Below, in pieces: positions 14,831 to 28,999 of a stretch of DNA of 64,000 nucleotides. This DNA is from Cacajao melanocephalus (lineage: Eukaryota; Chordata; Mammalia; Primates; Pitheciidae). The DNA lies in the NCBI GenBank assembly GCA_963573385.1, contig CAUYLG010075539.1, forward strand, positions 52,932-116,931. Direction: 5' to 3'. Under the pieces are notes generated by a model. The model did no database searches and had not been told where the DNA came from. It was given only the letters and a program-made list of their open reading frames with translations. The stretch's first letter is position 1. Each line of letters starts with the position of its first letter. Position numbers and translations under genes: made by a program.

Positions 14831-15218
14831 CATCTTGTTAAAAGAGTCAGACTCCATGGGTTACAAATAAAAAAATAGCTTTCTTCCCCTACTCAGTCGG
14901 GCAAGCCTTTTTCTGTCCCTGGGATGAAATCTAAGGTAGTTCTAGGACTACTCCAGTTACTCTACAAAATTCTCTATCACATGTAATCACAAAATAGTCC
15001 CATTTCAGTGACTGAAATGCCTAGTTCTATGTAAAAATCTCAGCTTGAGCTTCACTTTCTCTTCCCCTGACGTCAGCACTGATTATGTAAATCTGCAAAA
15101 AGAAAAGGGCTGCACTGTGGTTTTCTTCCTCTATCTTTTCAACCTATGTTTTGCCTACTCCTAAACCCCCACTCTCCCGCCCCAACCCCCAATCAGAGCA
15201 GCTGACCCCACTGGGATT
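14831..15218. other. No recognised feature
   Basis: Unique sequence. A C-rich run at 15160-15195 is simple in composition. Confidence 0.5.
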
Positions 15219-15440
15219 TTTGTTTCGTTTTTTTAGAGGCTATATCACTTTCAGTTGCCCAGGCTGGAGAGCAGCAGCATGATCACAGCTTGCCACAGCC
15301 TCGACCTCCTGGGCTGAAGCCTCCTGAGTAGCTGGGATTACAAGCAAGTGACATGGATCCTGGCTATTATTTATTTATTTATTTATTTATTTTTAGAGAC
15401 GAGGTCTTGCCATGTTGCACAATCTGGTCTCAAACTCTGA
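15219..15440 (-). mobile_element. Partial Alu with (TTTA)n expansion
   Basis: Antisense Alu lacking part of the right arm and the whole head end. The middle A-rich linker has become a tetranucleotide run of about seven TTTA units (15366-15394). Confidence 0.85.
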
Positions 15441-15834
15441 GAAGAATGGCTCTTGGTCCTGGAATGAGGATGCCTCTGATTTGGCCATATGAGCAGGAAA
15501 ACACAAGTTTGTTTCCAAAGAAGAGACATATAGATTCTGCCAATTAGTTAATTATAGCAGGAATAGGAGATCAATCACCTTCGTGGTGTAGCACAGGAGT
15601 GAAGAACAAGGAACACCTGCCATCAGATGATTAGACATATTCCCTTGTCCTGGGCAGCATACCACTCAGTGGGGCTGATTTCTCTCCCTTGACATCCTGC
15701 GTATCTTCATAATACACTGATAAAACTAATATAACTTAAAAGCATGCTTCCATGCATTGCAATCTAAAGAACTTAATGTAATCACATTATCCTCAAATAA
15801 TGATAATTTAATCTTTTTAATGCCTAATAGTTAT
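15441..15834. other. No recognised feature
   Basis: Unique sequence between an Alu fragment and an antisense L1. Confidence 0.5.
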
Positions 15835-16118
15835 GCTTCTTGTTCTGTTTCTTGTCTTATTGCATTAGCCAGGAATTCCAGAATATTATTAAATAATAGT
15901 GGCAATAGCGAATAGCAAGCATCCTTTCCCTCTTCCTGATATTAATGGTAACACTTCTATAGAATTTTTGGTATGCTCTATCCCTTTGAGTATTTGATTA
16001 ATGTGAATTCTAGAAAGATAGACATACAAAGTGTTGTATATAGTTTTAGAAGGTTCAAGAACCATGGACAGACACATTAATAGTTTTTGTGAATTCCATT
16101 ATTAAAGAATGAAGTTGG

Positions 16119-16418
16119 CAGCCTGGCACAGTGGCTCATGCCTGTAATCCCAGCACTTCCAGAGGCCAAGGTGGGTGGATCACTTGAGCTCAGGAGTTCA
16201 AGACTAGTCTGGACAACATGGCGAGACCTCATCTCTACAAAAAATACAAAAATTAGCCAGGCATAGTGGCATGTGCCTGTAGTCCCAGCTACATGAGGAG
16301 CTAAGGCCAGAGGATTGCTTGGGACCGGGAGGTTGAAGCTGCAGTGAGCCGAAATGTCACCACTGCATTCCAGCCTGGACTACATAGTGAGACCCTGTGT
16401 CCAAAAAAAAAAAAAAAA
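16119..16418 (+). mobile_element. Alu inside L1
   Basis: Full dimer with a 16-A tail. 'atgaagttggca' to the left and 'aagaggttggct' to the right are a diverged target-site duplication. Confidence 0.93.
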
Positions 16419-16483
16419 GAGGTTGGCTATTGGTTTAAGGCAAATTTTAAGACCATACTAATAAAAATTCCTTACTCTGCTAG

Positions 16484-16872
<389 letters not shown>

Positions 16873-16945
16873 AATACCAAATTATATTAATGTGCTTACC
16901 AATATAAAACCTTCCTTGCATTTCCAGAATAAATTCTCCTTTGAT

Positions 16946-16949
16946 TATA

Positions 16950-16971
<22 letters not shown>
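16946..16971. repeat. (AT)n microsatellite
   Basis: About 13 AT units directly before the poly-T of the next antisense Alu, so probably grown from its tail. Confidence 0.9.
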
Positions 16972-16980
<9 letters not shown>

Positions 16981-17274
16981 TTTGAGACAAGGTCTTGCTC
17001 TGTTGCCTAGGCTGGAGTGCAGTGGCACAATCATTGCTCACTGCAACTTCAACCTCCCTGGCTCAAGCAATCCGTCACCTCAGCCTTCCAAGTAGCTGCG
17101 ACCATGGGCACCTGCCACCATGCCCAGTTGTTTTTTAATTTTTTTGTTTATTTTTGCGGAGACGAGGTCTCACTGTGTTGCTTAGGTTGCTCTTGAAATC
17201 CTGGGCAAAAGTGATCCTTCCACCTGAGTTTCCCAAAGTGCTGGGATTACAGGCAAGAACCACCACACCTGGCC
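16972..17274 (-). mobile_element. Alu inside L1
   Basis: Full antisense dimer ending 'cacacctggcc'. It lies 100 bases from the previous Alu in the same orientation. Confidence 0.92.
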
Positions 17275-17360
17275 TGATTCCTTTAATAGTCTTTTAGATT
17301 TAATATGCTAGTGTTATAATTTGGAATTTGAATTCATCAGAAGGATTATAATGCATCTTA

Positions 17361-17611
<251 letters not shown>

Positions 17612-18242
17612 ATGAAAGGTCCTCTTTTCTAAGCATTCTGGTAAGGACCAGAGAATGAGAACTTCAGAAAATCACAGAGATGATAGGAGAAGCTCACCAA
17701 ACCCACTCATCTTGCTGATTAGGAAGACAGTTGCTCTGAGACATTGTGACTTATGCAAGATTGCACCACTTCATAGAGGCGGGCATTGATTAATACAAGC
17801 TACTCGTTGAGGCTTGAAGAGGAAAGAAGGGGAAAGAGTTTTGTCTTATTTCCAATAGAACATTACCTTCATTCTATGGCAGACCGAGAAGAGTGGCTGT
17901 GCAACTGTGAATGTTTCATGAAGAAATGATGCAAATATTCTAATAAATGAAAGACATTATTGTCATCGTCAAGGGATGAAAAACATTATTGGCCTGAATT
18001 TTCCCATATCTTTTGGTTCCAAGTGCCTCACCCTCTCTGTGTATGTTGAACCGAAACTTGTAGTTTTAGCTCCTTGGACAGTTCTCCCCAGCACACACCA
18101 GGGAGGCCTTCCTGCCAAAAATGGGCTAAAGGCATTACAAATGGAGATGAAAGAAACACAGAACAAAGGAAGGAGGCTTTGAGGATATATATTTCAGAAA
18201 GTCGCTAACTTCTAAAATGATCTGGAGCTATAGCAAGGCGTA
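17612..18242. other. Mostly unassigned, possible MIR trace
   Basis: 17690-17800 has 'aggaagacagttgctctgag' and 'cttatgcaagattgcacc', which resemble an antisense MIR core. The rest is unique, with opposing short frames at 17969-18182. Confidence 0.4.
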
Positions 18243-18294
18243 TTATGTTGGTGCAAAAGTAGTTGTGGTTTTGCTGTAACTTCTGCACCAACCT
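18243..18294. mobile_element. MADE1 mariner MITE, internally shortened
   Basis: 'ttggtgcaaaagtagttgtg' at the left pairs with 'acttctgcaccaa' at the right, the inverted termini of MADE1. The palindrome is about 52 bases instead of about 80, so the central part is deleted. MADE1 copies gave rise to the miR-548 family. This copy could still fold but has a short loop. Confidence 0.85.
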
Positions 18295-18343
18295 CTAGGT
18301 TGGTAGAGAAGGGGCTTCTCCTACTTGCTGTTAGTGCAGATAA

Positions 18344-19059
<716 letters not shown>

Positions 19060-19270
19060 AAAGGGCTATTATATTTACTACTTATATGAATCCCCAAACA
19101 CCATGTGCAGCAGATACAGCAGCTAATATTACTGTAATTAAATAGATGAAACTGAAGCCCAGAGGACTTGATTGGTTGCTCCACGTCTCCTAGCTTATTA
19201 GTGGTGGAGCTGGTGCTAGAACCCCCCGGTGTCCTGATTTCACCTGCGTGTCTCTCCCACAATGCAGCAG
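19060..19270 (-). repeat. MIR SINE, antisense
   Basis: 'agatgaaactgaagcccaga', 'ccacgtctcctagcttatta' and 'gtggtggagctggtgctaga' follow the antisense MIR core. It is the longest MIR here. Confidence 0.7.
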
Positions 19271-19554
19271 TGCCTGCTTCATTAGAATCTCTTTTCTTAC
19301 ATATACTTTCTAGAGAGAAAATTGTATATATTCTGATTTTAAAACTTCCAAGTCTGTGTGAAAACACACATTCAGTAGATAAATGTTATGCAAGTTGTAA
19401 ATACATTTTGATGAGGAAATTAATTTACCTATAGATTTGGAGGATCAATTAAGAGAATTGAAATCCATTTTTAAATAATTTAATGGGTTTATGGAAAGAC
19501 TGATATATTAAAGCAAAACCTAATCATTCATGAATTTACAACACTGTAGTTTAA

Positions 19555-20147
<593 letters not shown>

Positions 20148-20752
20148 TGATGTGGTTTGGCTCTGTGTAGCCACCCAAATCTCACCTTGAATTGTAGTAA
20201 TCCCCACGTGTCAGCAGCAGGACCAGGTGGAAATAATTGAATCATGGGGGTGGTTTCCCCCATACTGTTCTTGTGACAGTGAGTGAGTTCTCACGAGATG
20301 TGATGGTTTTATAAGCGGCTTCCTGCTTTGCTTGGCACTCATACTCTCTCCTGCCGCCCTGTGAAGAAGTGCCTTCTGCCATAATTATGTTTCCTGAAAC
20401 CTCCCCAGCCATGTGGAACTGTGAGTCAATTAAACCACTTTGCTTTATAAATTACCTGGCCTTGGGTATTTCTTCATAGCAGTGTGGGAATGTACTAATA
20501 CAGTAAATTGGTAACACAGACAGTGGTATGCAGCTTTCAGGATACTCAAAAATATGGAAGCAACTTTGGAACTGAGTAACAGGCAGAGCTTGGAACGGTT
20601 TGGAGGGTGCAGAAGATGGGAAAGCTTGGAACTTCCTAGAGACTTATTGAACAGCTTTGACCAAAATGCTGATAGTGATGTGGACAATAAAGTCCGGGCT
20701 GAGGTGGTCTCAGATGGAGATGAGCTTGTTAGGAACTGAAATAAAGGTGGTT
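20148..20752 (+). mobile_element. MaLR (MST/THE1-type) 5' LTR with truncated interior
   Basis: The LTR (20148-20502, 355 bp) starts 'tgatgtggtttggctctgtg', has 'ggaactgtgagtcaattaaa' near its polyadenylation region and ends 'gtactaataca'. The MaLR interior follows ('gtaaattggtaacacagaca' and later 'atagtgatgtggacaataaa') and stops near 20752, where antisense L1 sequence begins. No 3' LTR is present. MaLRs are non-autonomous ERVL relatives. Confidence 0.9.
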
Positions 20753-20952
20753 CTTTCGCTCCTGGCACTATAGTGGTTCTATTTCTGAACTATATATTCT
20801 GTTCCATTGGTCTATTTGTGTATCTCTGTACCAATAACATGTCTCAATTATTTTAGTTTTACAAGTCCTTCAACTTTGCTCTTCTTCACAATTGTCTTGA
20901 CTATTCTTGGTCCACTGAACTTCCAAATACATTTTAGAGTCAGCTACTCAGT

Positions 20953-21079
20953 TTCCCTCCTTCCCTCCCTTCCTCCCTCCCTCCCTCTCTCCATCCCTCT
21001 CTCCATCCTTCCCTCCTTCCCTCCTTCCCTCCTTCCCTCCTTCCCTCCTTCACTCCTTCCTTTCTTCCTTCCTTCCTTC
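20953..21079. repeat. (TTCC/CCCT)n polypyrimidine tract
   Basis: About 125 bases of C and T with almost no purines, in CCCT and CCTT units, ending at an antisense Alu. Such long homopyrimidine runs can form triplex (H-DNA). Confidence 0.95.
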
Positions 21080-21383
21080 TGTTTTTGAGACAGGATCTTT
21101 CTCTGCCACCTAGGCTGGAGTGCAGTAGTACTCATGACTTACTACAGCCTCAACCTCTGAGGTTCAAGTGATCCTCCCAGCTCAGCCTCCCAAGTAGCTG
21201 GGACTACAGGTGCCTGCCACCACACCTGGCTAATTTTTTTTTTTTTTGTATTTTTTGTAGGCACAGGGTTTCACCATGTTGTGCAGGCTAGTCTCAAACT
21301 CCTGGGCTCAAGTGATCCTCTTGCCCGGCCTCCCAAAATGTTGGGAGGTGTGAATTATATAGGTGTGAACCTCTGTGCCCTGC
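21080..21383 (-). mobile_element. Alu inside L1
   Basis: Antisense dimer with a diverged head end ('ctctgtgccctgc'). Confidence 0.9.
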
Positions 21384-21494
21384 TAATCAGTTTTTTATTT
21401 TTTAAAAGAACCTGCTGAGATATGTATTGGGTTTACAGTAAATCTCCAGCTAATTTGGGAAGATTGACATTTTTACAATATCACGTCATCCAAC

Positions 21495-22076
<582 letters not shown>

Positions 22077-22359
22077 TCCCATATTCTTCTATTCCTAGCT
22101 TGCTAAGCTTTTTATCATGTGTTGGTATAGAGGGAAACTTTTACTCTATGTCCACCTTTCTTAGTTTGGGCTATGCCCAACTACTCTGCAGTGCAGTTGA
22201 GATTAAATACTATTTTTAAGACCAAAAAACCTTAAATATTTATAATGCATTCTCATGAGAGTTTGATGTATTCTATTATCTCCATTCAGCTCATTCATCT
22301 GTAAAATGAAGATAATCATTTTATCTATCACAGTATTGTTGGGAGATGAAATAACTTAC

Positions 22360-22708
22360 TGATATGGTTTGGCTGTGTCCCCATTCAAATCTTGAATTGC
22401 ATCTCCCAGAATTCCCAGGTGTTATGGGAGGAACCTAGGGGAGGTAATTGAATCATGGGAGCCAGTTTTTCCTGTGCTATTCTCGTGACAGTGAGTAAGT
22501 CTCACCAGATCTGATGGGTTTATTAGGGGTTTCTGCTTTTGCTTCTTCCTCATTTTTCTCTTGCTGCCACCATGTAAGAAATGCCTTTTGCTTTCTGCCA
22601 TGATTCTGAGGCCTCCCCAGTCATGTGGAACTGTAAGTCCAATTAAACCTCTTTTTATTCCCAGTTTTAGGTATGTTGTAATCAGCAGCATGAAAATGAA
22701 CTAATACA
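22360..22708 (+). mobile_element. MSTA 5' LTR
   Basis: 349 bp, starts 'tgatatggtttggctgtgtc' and ends 'gaactaataca'. It shares 'aactgtaagtccaat' with the 3' LTR. The flank before it is 'cttac'. Confidence 0.95.
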
Positions 22709-24262
22709 GTAAATTGGTACCAGTAGAGCGTGGAGTTGCTGAAAAGATACCCAGAAATGTGGAAGTGACTTTGGAACTGGGTAACAGGCAGAGGTTGGAA
22801 CAGAATGAAGGGCTCAGAAGAAGACAGGAAAATGTGGGAAAGCTTGGAACTTGTTGAATGGCTTTGCCCAAATTGCTGATAGTGATATGGACAATAAGGT
22901 CCTGGCTGAGGTGGTGTCAGAGGGAGATGAGGAACCTGTTGGAAACAAGCAAAGGTGACTCTTGTTATGTTTTAGCAAAGAGACTGGAGGCATTTTGCCC
23001 CTTCTCTAGAGATTTGTGGAACTTTGAACTTGAGACAGATTATTTAGGGTATCTGGCAGAAGAAATTGCTAAGCAGCAAAGCATTCAACAGATGACCTGG
23101 GTTCTTTTAAAGGCATTCAGTTTTATAAGGGATGGAGAGCATAAAAGTTTGGAAAATTTGCAGCCTGACTATGTGAGAGAAAAGAAAAACCCATTTTCTG
23201 GGGGAGAAATTCAAGCTAGTTGCATAAATTTGCGTAAGTAGCAAGAAGCCTAATGTTAATACCTAAGAGCACAGGGAAAATTCCTCCGAACCATGCCAGA
23301 GACCTTCACAGCAGCCCCTCCCATCACAGGCCCAGAGGCCCAGGAAGAAAAAGTGGTTTCATGGTCCAGGCCCAGGGTCCCCATGTTGTGTGCTGCCTAG
23401 GGACTTGGTGCCCTGTGTCCCAGCCACTCCAGCCATGACTAAAAGAGGCCAACATACAGCTCAGGCTGTGGCTTCAGAGGGTGGAAGCCCCAAGCCTTGG
23501 CAGCTTCCATGTGGTGCCGAGCCTGCAAGTGCACAGACCTCAAGAATTGAGGTTTCAGAACCTCTGCCTAGATTTCAGAAGATGTATGGAAACACCTAGA
23601 TTCCCAGGCAAAAGTTTTCTGCAGGGGCAGGGCCCTCATGGAGAACCTCTGCTAGGGCAGTGCAGAAGGGAAATGTGGGGTTGGAGCCTCCACACAGAGT
23701 CCCTACTGAGGTACTGCCTAGTGGAGCTATGAGAAGAGGGCCACCTCTTCCAGAACCCAGAATGGTAGATCCGCTGACAGCTTGCACCATGTGCCTGGAA
23801 AAGCTGCAGACACTCAATGCCAGCCTGTGAAAGCAGCCAGGGAGGGAGGCTATACCCTGCAAAGCCATGGGGCAGAGCTGCCCAAGATCATGAACACCCA
23901 CCTCTTGCATCAGCGTGACCTGGATTTGAGACCTGGAGTCAAAGGAGATCATTTTGGAGCTTTAAAATCTGACCGCCCTGCCAGATTTCGAACTTGCATG
24001 GGCCCTGTAACCCCTTTGTTTTGGCAAATTTCTCCTATTTGGAATGGCTGTATTTACCCAATACCTGTACCCCCATTGCATCTAGGAAGTAACTAGCTTG
24101 TTGTTTATTTTACAGGCTCATAGGTAGAAGGGACTTGCCTTGTCTCACTTAAGACTTTGGATTGTGGATTTTGGGGTTAATGCTGAAATGAGTTAAGGCT
24201 TTGGGGGACTGTTGGGAAGGCATGATTGGTTTTGATATGTGAGGACGTGTGATTTGGAGATT
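22709..24262 (+). mobile_element. MSTA internal region
   Basis: About 1,554 bp, close to a full MST interior. It opens 'gtaaattggtaccagtagag' after the LTR, where the primer-binding site would lie, and ends with a purine-rich stretch ('gggggactgttgggaagg') before the 3' LTR. MaLR interiors keep only a degraded gag-like relic and no pol. Confidence 0.93.
22858..23241 (+). pseudogene. 127-codon open frame in the MSTA interior
   Basis: The longest frame in the MSTA element, lying where MaLR gag-like remnants occur. Its first codons continue the interior's normal sequence, so the apparent start is not special. I see no nucleocapsid zinc knuckle (CCHC) and no protease or reverse transcriptase motif. 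It probably reflects slow decay, not a working protein. Confidence 0.45.
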
Positions 24263-24615
24263 TGATATGGTTTGGCTGTGTCCCCACTCAAATTTCAACT
24301 TGAATTGTATCTCCCAGAATTCCCTTGTGCTGTGGGAGGGACCTAGGGGAAGATAATTGAGTCATGGGAGCCTGTCTTTCTTGTGCTAGTCTCATGATAG
24401 TGAGTAAGTCTCCTGAGATCTGATGGGTTTATCAGGGTTTCCACTTTTGCTTCTTCCTCATTTTCTGTTGCTGCTGCCATGTAAGAAGTGCCTTTCACCT
24501 CCTGCCATGATTCTGAGGCCTCCCCAGCCATGTGGAACTGTAAGTCCAATCAAACCTCTCTTTGTTCCCAGTTTTGTGTATGTCTTTATCACTAGCATGA
24601 AAATGAACTAATACA
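24263..24615 (+). mobile_element. MSTA 3' LTR
   Basis: 353 bp, starts 'tgatatggtttggctgtgtc' and ends 'gaactaataca'. The sequence after it is 'cttca', against 'cttac' before the 5' LTR, consistent with a diverged 5-bp duplication. The two LTRs differ at many positions, so the insertion is old. Confidence 0.95.
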
Positions 24616-24663
24616 CTTCAGTAAAAAGTTTAAACAGTGCCTGACAACTAGTAAGCATTTTAT

Positions 24664-24799
24664 TTTATTTTTATTTTTGTAGACATGGGGTCTCCCTATG
24701 TTGCTTGCCCTGGCTGGTCTTGAACTGTGCTCAAGAAATCCTCACACCTCAGCCTCTCAATGTGTTGGGATTACAGGCATGAGCCACCATGCCTGGACA
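24664..24799 (-). mobile_element. Alu left monomer (FLAM-like)
   Basis: Single antisense arm preceded by (TTTTA)n. Perfect 12-bp target-site duplication 'taagcattttat' at 24652-24663 and 24800-24811. Confidence 0.92.
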
Positions 24800-24884
24800 T
24801 AAGCATTTTATAAACATCAGTTGTTTTTTTTTTTTTTTTCAGTTGAAGAAAATAAAGTAGGAAAAGAGTGACTGACGACTGGCA

Positions 24885-24972
24885 GCGGACTTCTTCCTGG
24901 AAGCCCAGTCTCTTGATTCTCACTCCCTGCCGACTTCTTCCTGGAAACCCAGTCCCTCGATTCTCACTGCCT
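24885..24972. repeat. 44-bp tandem duplication
   Basis: Two adjacent copies share 'gacttcttcctggaa', 'cccagtc' and 'gattctcact' at a 44-base period (24888 and 24932) with about five mismatches. Confidence 0.9.
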
Positions 24973-25210
24973 GCCTCTTTCCCTTTCATCATTTTGCTTA
25001 AAGAGAGGACTTAGTAGCCTCTTAACCATTCCATGTCAGTAACTCTCTTCATCGTACTAAAAGTTGTTAAAAGATTATAAAATAATGCTTACAAACCGTA
25101 CTGACTGGAAAGGCCCTTTTGTAGATAATTCCACACAGTCAGTGTATTTAGTGTACATGCTTCCTAAGCATGTCTCAGAATAACAAAATTATTTGAGAAA
25201 AAGGTTTGGG

Positions 25211-26630
25211 TTTTTTTTTTTTTTTTTTTTTGGTCAAGTTTTTCTTATATAGATTCTTCTTACAAGTTAAGACAACCACTTCTCTCATGGTTGCCACGCA
25301 AAGAATCTTGTCTTCAATCAGCTCATTAAGGTAACTTTGTAAAGATAGTGTTTTTTAGAAGGGCACTTTGCCAGCTCCCTCAAACATAACTTTGCAAATG
25401 GACAGCAAGAAAAACATGGTAAATCACTTCCATATGGCTCAAGGCAACGAGAAACTTTTTTGATTAACAGCATATTCACTACAATAAAATAACTTCCAAA
25501 TCGGCTAGAAAGACACGAACTTATCTGCTACATCTATTCTCTTGTTTGGTTTTTTCATTGTTTTGACTCGCCAAAAACCCTCCTAAACTCCCAACTGGTT
25601 CATTTTTAAACAATGGCCTCTTCCAAGACCATCACCTGTTCCTATTTGTCAGTTCTATTAAGCAAATAGCTGCTCTTAAACTTATTTTAGAACCAGCTGC
25701 TTTACAACATATGCTCCAAACATTCAAGAGATGGTTTTTACAGACTCATCAGTTGATACAATCATTGACATGTCATCTGCATATGCAAGTACTAGTTTAA
25801 ACATCTAAACTATTTTATTTCCTTCCACAGCTGTCTAAATAGTGAACCAAGCAGTTTAGTTCACATCATAAATTCCCATCAAAAGGCTTTTAATTAATAT
25901 ATAAAGGATAAAATGGGCACCTAGGACTTAATGTTTTCATTATCTGAATCTCTTCATTCTTCCTAGGCAGAAACTATTTCATTTTTGCACTCTTGACAAA
26001 TTGGAAAAAATATGACACGGTCTATACAACTTTAAACAGCATATCCTCACCCAACAAGAGTCTCTCCCTCCCCTCTTTCAAAGGAAATGGAATAAAAAGA
26101 TGATTGCCTTTTAGTCTGTGTGTTTTACAGTTTTTCTTGGTATAAGGAAACCATCTGCCACCTCTGTCTCTTAACGCCTGGAATGAATTAAACCATCTTC
26201 CTTGCAAACTTTGTTAATCTCACAGTAATCCCTACTAATCACTTTGTAATCAGCACTCAAAAGGGCTAAAGGTCCTTGATTCTTAATCACGATATTTTAA
26301 TCATCGTTCTTGTGAGATGGCATTTAGTAATCCCTGAATCTTTGGTTTATTTCTTTTCAACTTCCTAATTATTTTTTAGGACAGAGAACAGGAGCTCTCT
26401 AGATAGGAGAAACCAGATCTCTCTGGTTAGAACTGGTCTGGGAGAATAGACAGTGCCTGGGTAGTTTCTGATGTCTAACTCTTACTTTCCACTTTAGATA
26501 ATGAAGATAGCTTATTTCTGTTTTCTTTTACTTCCTTATTCTTTTCCTTAATCTCTTTTTCCTCTACTATACTTTTTATTTAGCAAATTTTTGGATGAGT
26601 AGCAACTTATTTTTCCCCTCTGCATCCTTA
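25211..26630 (-). other. Possible unidentified retrocopy (weak)
   Basis: A pure 22-T run (25211-25232) stands alone, not attached to an Alu. About 1.4 kb of unique, repeat-free sequence follows. 'aaaaggtttgg' lies just left of the poly-T (about 25199) and again near 26631, which could be a target-site duplication. That layout fits a minus-strand 3' UTR retrocopy, but I recognise no coding sequence, and an 11-bp match can occur by chance. The stretch 24973-25210 before it shows nothing. Confidence 0.25.
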
Positions 26631-26679
26631 AAAGGTTTGGTTTCTGGTTCGTGAATTTCCTTTTTTATTTTTTACCAAG

Positions 26680-26850
26680 TTGAGGAAATTCCCCTCTATT
26701 CTTAGTTTGCTGAGAGTCTTTAATCATAAATGGATGTTAGGTTTGGTCAATGCTTTCTCTGCATCTATTAATATAATCTGTGATTTTTCTCCCTTGCCTG
26801 CTGATGTGATGAATTATCTTTATTGATTTTCATCCTTTTGTATTCTTTAG
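26680..26850 (-). repeat. L1 LINE fragment, antisense
   Basis: 'cctctattcttagtttgctg', 'caatgctttctctgcatcta' and 'gatgtgatgaattatcttta' are antisense ORF2. It duplicates a part also present in the next L1, so it is a separate insertion. Confidence 0.75.
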
Positions 26851-27569
26851 GTACAATATCCTCATTCTTTTAGATAAATTTATAACTTATTTTTTCTTTT
26901 CCTTTTCAATGTTTTTTTCCTGAAGGGAATGAAAGAGACTTCTTACACCTTTTAGAGGCTTGCTGTCTTGTTGAATGATGAGTTTTCCTTCCTCCTCGTT
27001 CTTCCCTTTTTCTCCTTCACCAATTTATGTGTTGTTTTTTTCATCTCACAGTGCCTTCCTTGGCCATATTTATATAACACATTATAAAGTTTGTGTTTAC
27101 TCTTAAAATTCATTCCTTTAATTTATTTTGAAAAACATTGAGGACCTACTATGTACCAGGCACAAAACAAAAACTCATTCACCATTTAGTCTGAGGCTCT
27201 ACATGAGCTTAATATGTCTTGCCCAGAACCTAAATTTAAATTTGTGACTTTTATGTAAACAATTGAGAAAGAGGTTTTGCCCTTGGTTACTTACATAATA
27301 AAATGATCACTAGAGAGTTAGGAGCTCCCTTTTATGACTCCCTTTTTCCTGAGCCTCATCCCATAGCTTCTTTACCAATTTATCAAGCATGATTTGATAA
27401 CTGTGCTTTGATTATATTTAAAGGGAATAGGCATGGAGAGTGAAGGAAGACAAGACCTGGTGATGAGATGCTTTCTCTCTAAGAGACGAGATTAAAAACC
27501 TCCTGATTGGTCTTCATGCCTTCTGTTTCTTTTCATGCCAGTCAGAGAGATTCCCCTAAAGCATAGTAT
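26851..27569. other. Mostly unassigned, short L2 trace
   Basis: 27115-27175 ('gaggacctactatgtaccag') is an antisense L2 3' end. The rest is unique AT-rich DNA. Confidence 0.5.
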
Positions 27570-28999
27570 TGACTTTTTTTTAACAATTCGGTGGTTTTTA
27601 GTATGTTCACAGAGCTGTGCAATCATCACCACAATCAATTTTAGAACATTTTCGTCTTTAACCATGACCTCCCAATCTCCCCATTTCCCCACCCAGCCGT
27701 AGGCAACCACACATCTGCTTTTTGTCTCTCTAGATTTCCCTTTTCTGAACATTTCAGATAAATGGAATTATGTGCTGTGTGGTCTTTTGTGACTGGCTTC
27801 TTTGAATTACCGTAGTTTTCAAGGGTCATCTATGATGTGGCGTGTGTCCATATGTCATTGTTTTTATGGCTAAATAAGATTTCATTCTATGATTACAACA
27901 CATTTTGTGCACCCATTAATCAGTTGATGAATATTTGGGCTTTTTCTACCTTTTGGCTATTATGAATATTGCTGCTACAACCATTCATTTGCAAGTTTTT
28001 GTGTGGACATACCTTTCCATGTGTTTATCGGGTATCTACTTTGTTCTCTCGAGTGTATACCTAGGAGTGGAATTGCCAGGTAATGTGGTAACACTAATGT
28101 TTAACTTTTTGAGAAACTGCCAGACTGTTTTCCAAAATGGCTGCACCATTTTATATTCCTACCAGCAGTGCAGAAGGGTTCTGATTTTCCACATTCTTGT
28201 CAACACTTGTTATTGTCTGGCCTTTCTATGATAGCCAAACTCGTGAATATAAAGTGGTCTCTCTTTTAGTTTTGATTTACATTTCCCTGGTGACTATTGG
28301 GGTTGAGCATGTTTTCATGTGCTTATTGGCCATCTGTCTATCTTCTTTGGAGATATATCTATTCAGATTCTTTGCCCATTTTTAAATTGGGTTATTTGTT
28401 TTTCTGTTGACTAGAATATTATGTATTCTAGATACAAGTCCCTTATTAGATATATGATTTGCAAATATTTTTTCTCATTCTGTGGTTTGTCCTTTCACTT
28501 TCTTGCTGGTGTCCTTTGAAGCACAGAAGTTTTTGATTCTGAGGAAATCCAATTTATCTATTTTTTTCTTAGATAGCTTGTGCTTTGTTGTTATATCTAA
28601 GAAATCACTGCTAAACATGAGGTCAGGAAGACTTACACCTACATTTTCTTCTAAGAGGAGTTTATAGTTTTAGCTCTTCCACTGAAATCTTTGCTCCACT
28701 TAAAGTTAATTTTTGTATATGGTATAAGGTAGAGGTCCAACTTCATACTTTTCCATGGGGATATCCAGTTGTCCCAGCATCATTTGTTGAAAATACTATT
28801 GTTTCCTCTACTGAATTGTTTTGGCACCCCTGTCAAAAAGCAATTTACCCTAAATGTGAGGGTTTATTTCTGGATTCTTAATTTTATTTCATTGATCTGT
28901 ATGTCTATCCTTATGCCAATACCACACTGTCTTGATTACTTATAGCTTTATAGAAGGTTTTGAAATTGGGAAATATGAACCCTCCAACTTTGACCTCCT

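Larger units (their letters stand above)
22250..24651 (+). repeat. MIR SINE split by the MSTA element
   Basis: 22250-22359 ends with 'tctgtaaaatgaagataatc' and 'ttgttgggagatgaaataac'. After the MSTA element, 24616-24651 resumes with 'acagtgcctgacaactagta', the next MIR segment. So the MaLR element inserted into an older MIR. Confidence 0.7.

Noticed and set aside
26390..26460. 'gagctctctagataggagaa' and 'tctctctggttagaactggt' as a lentivirus-like leader
   Set aside because: Only short resemblance; no LTR, primer site or coding region nearby.
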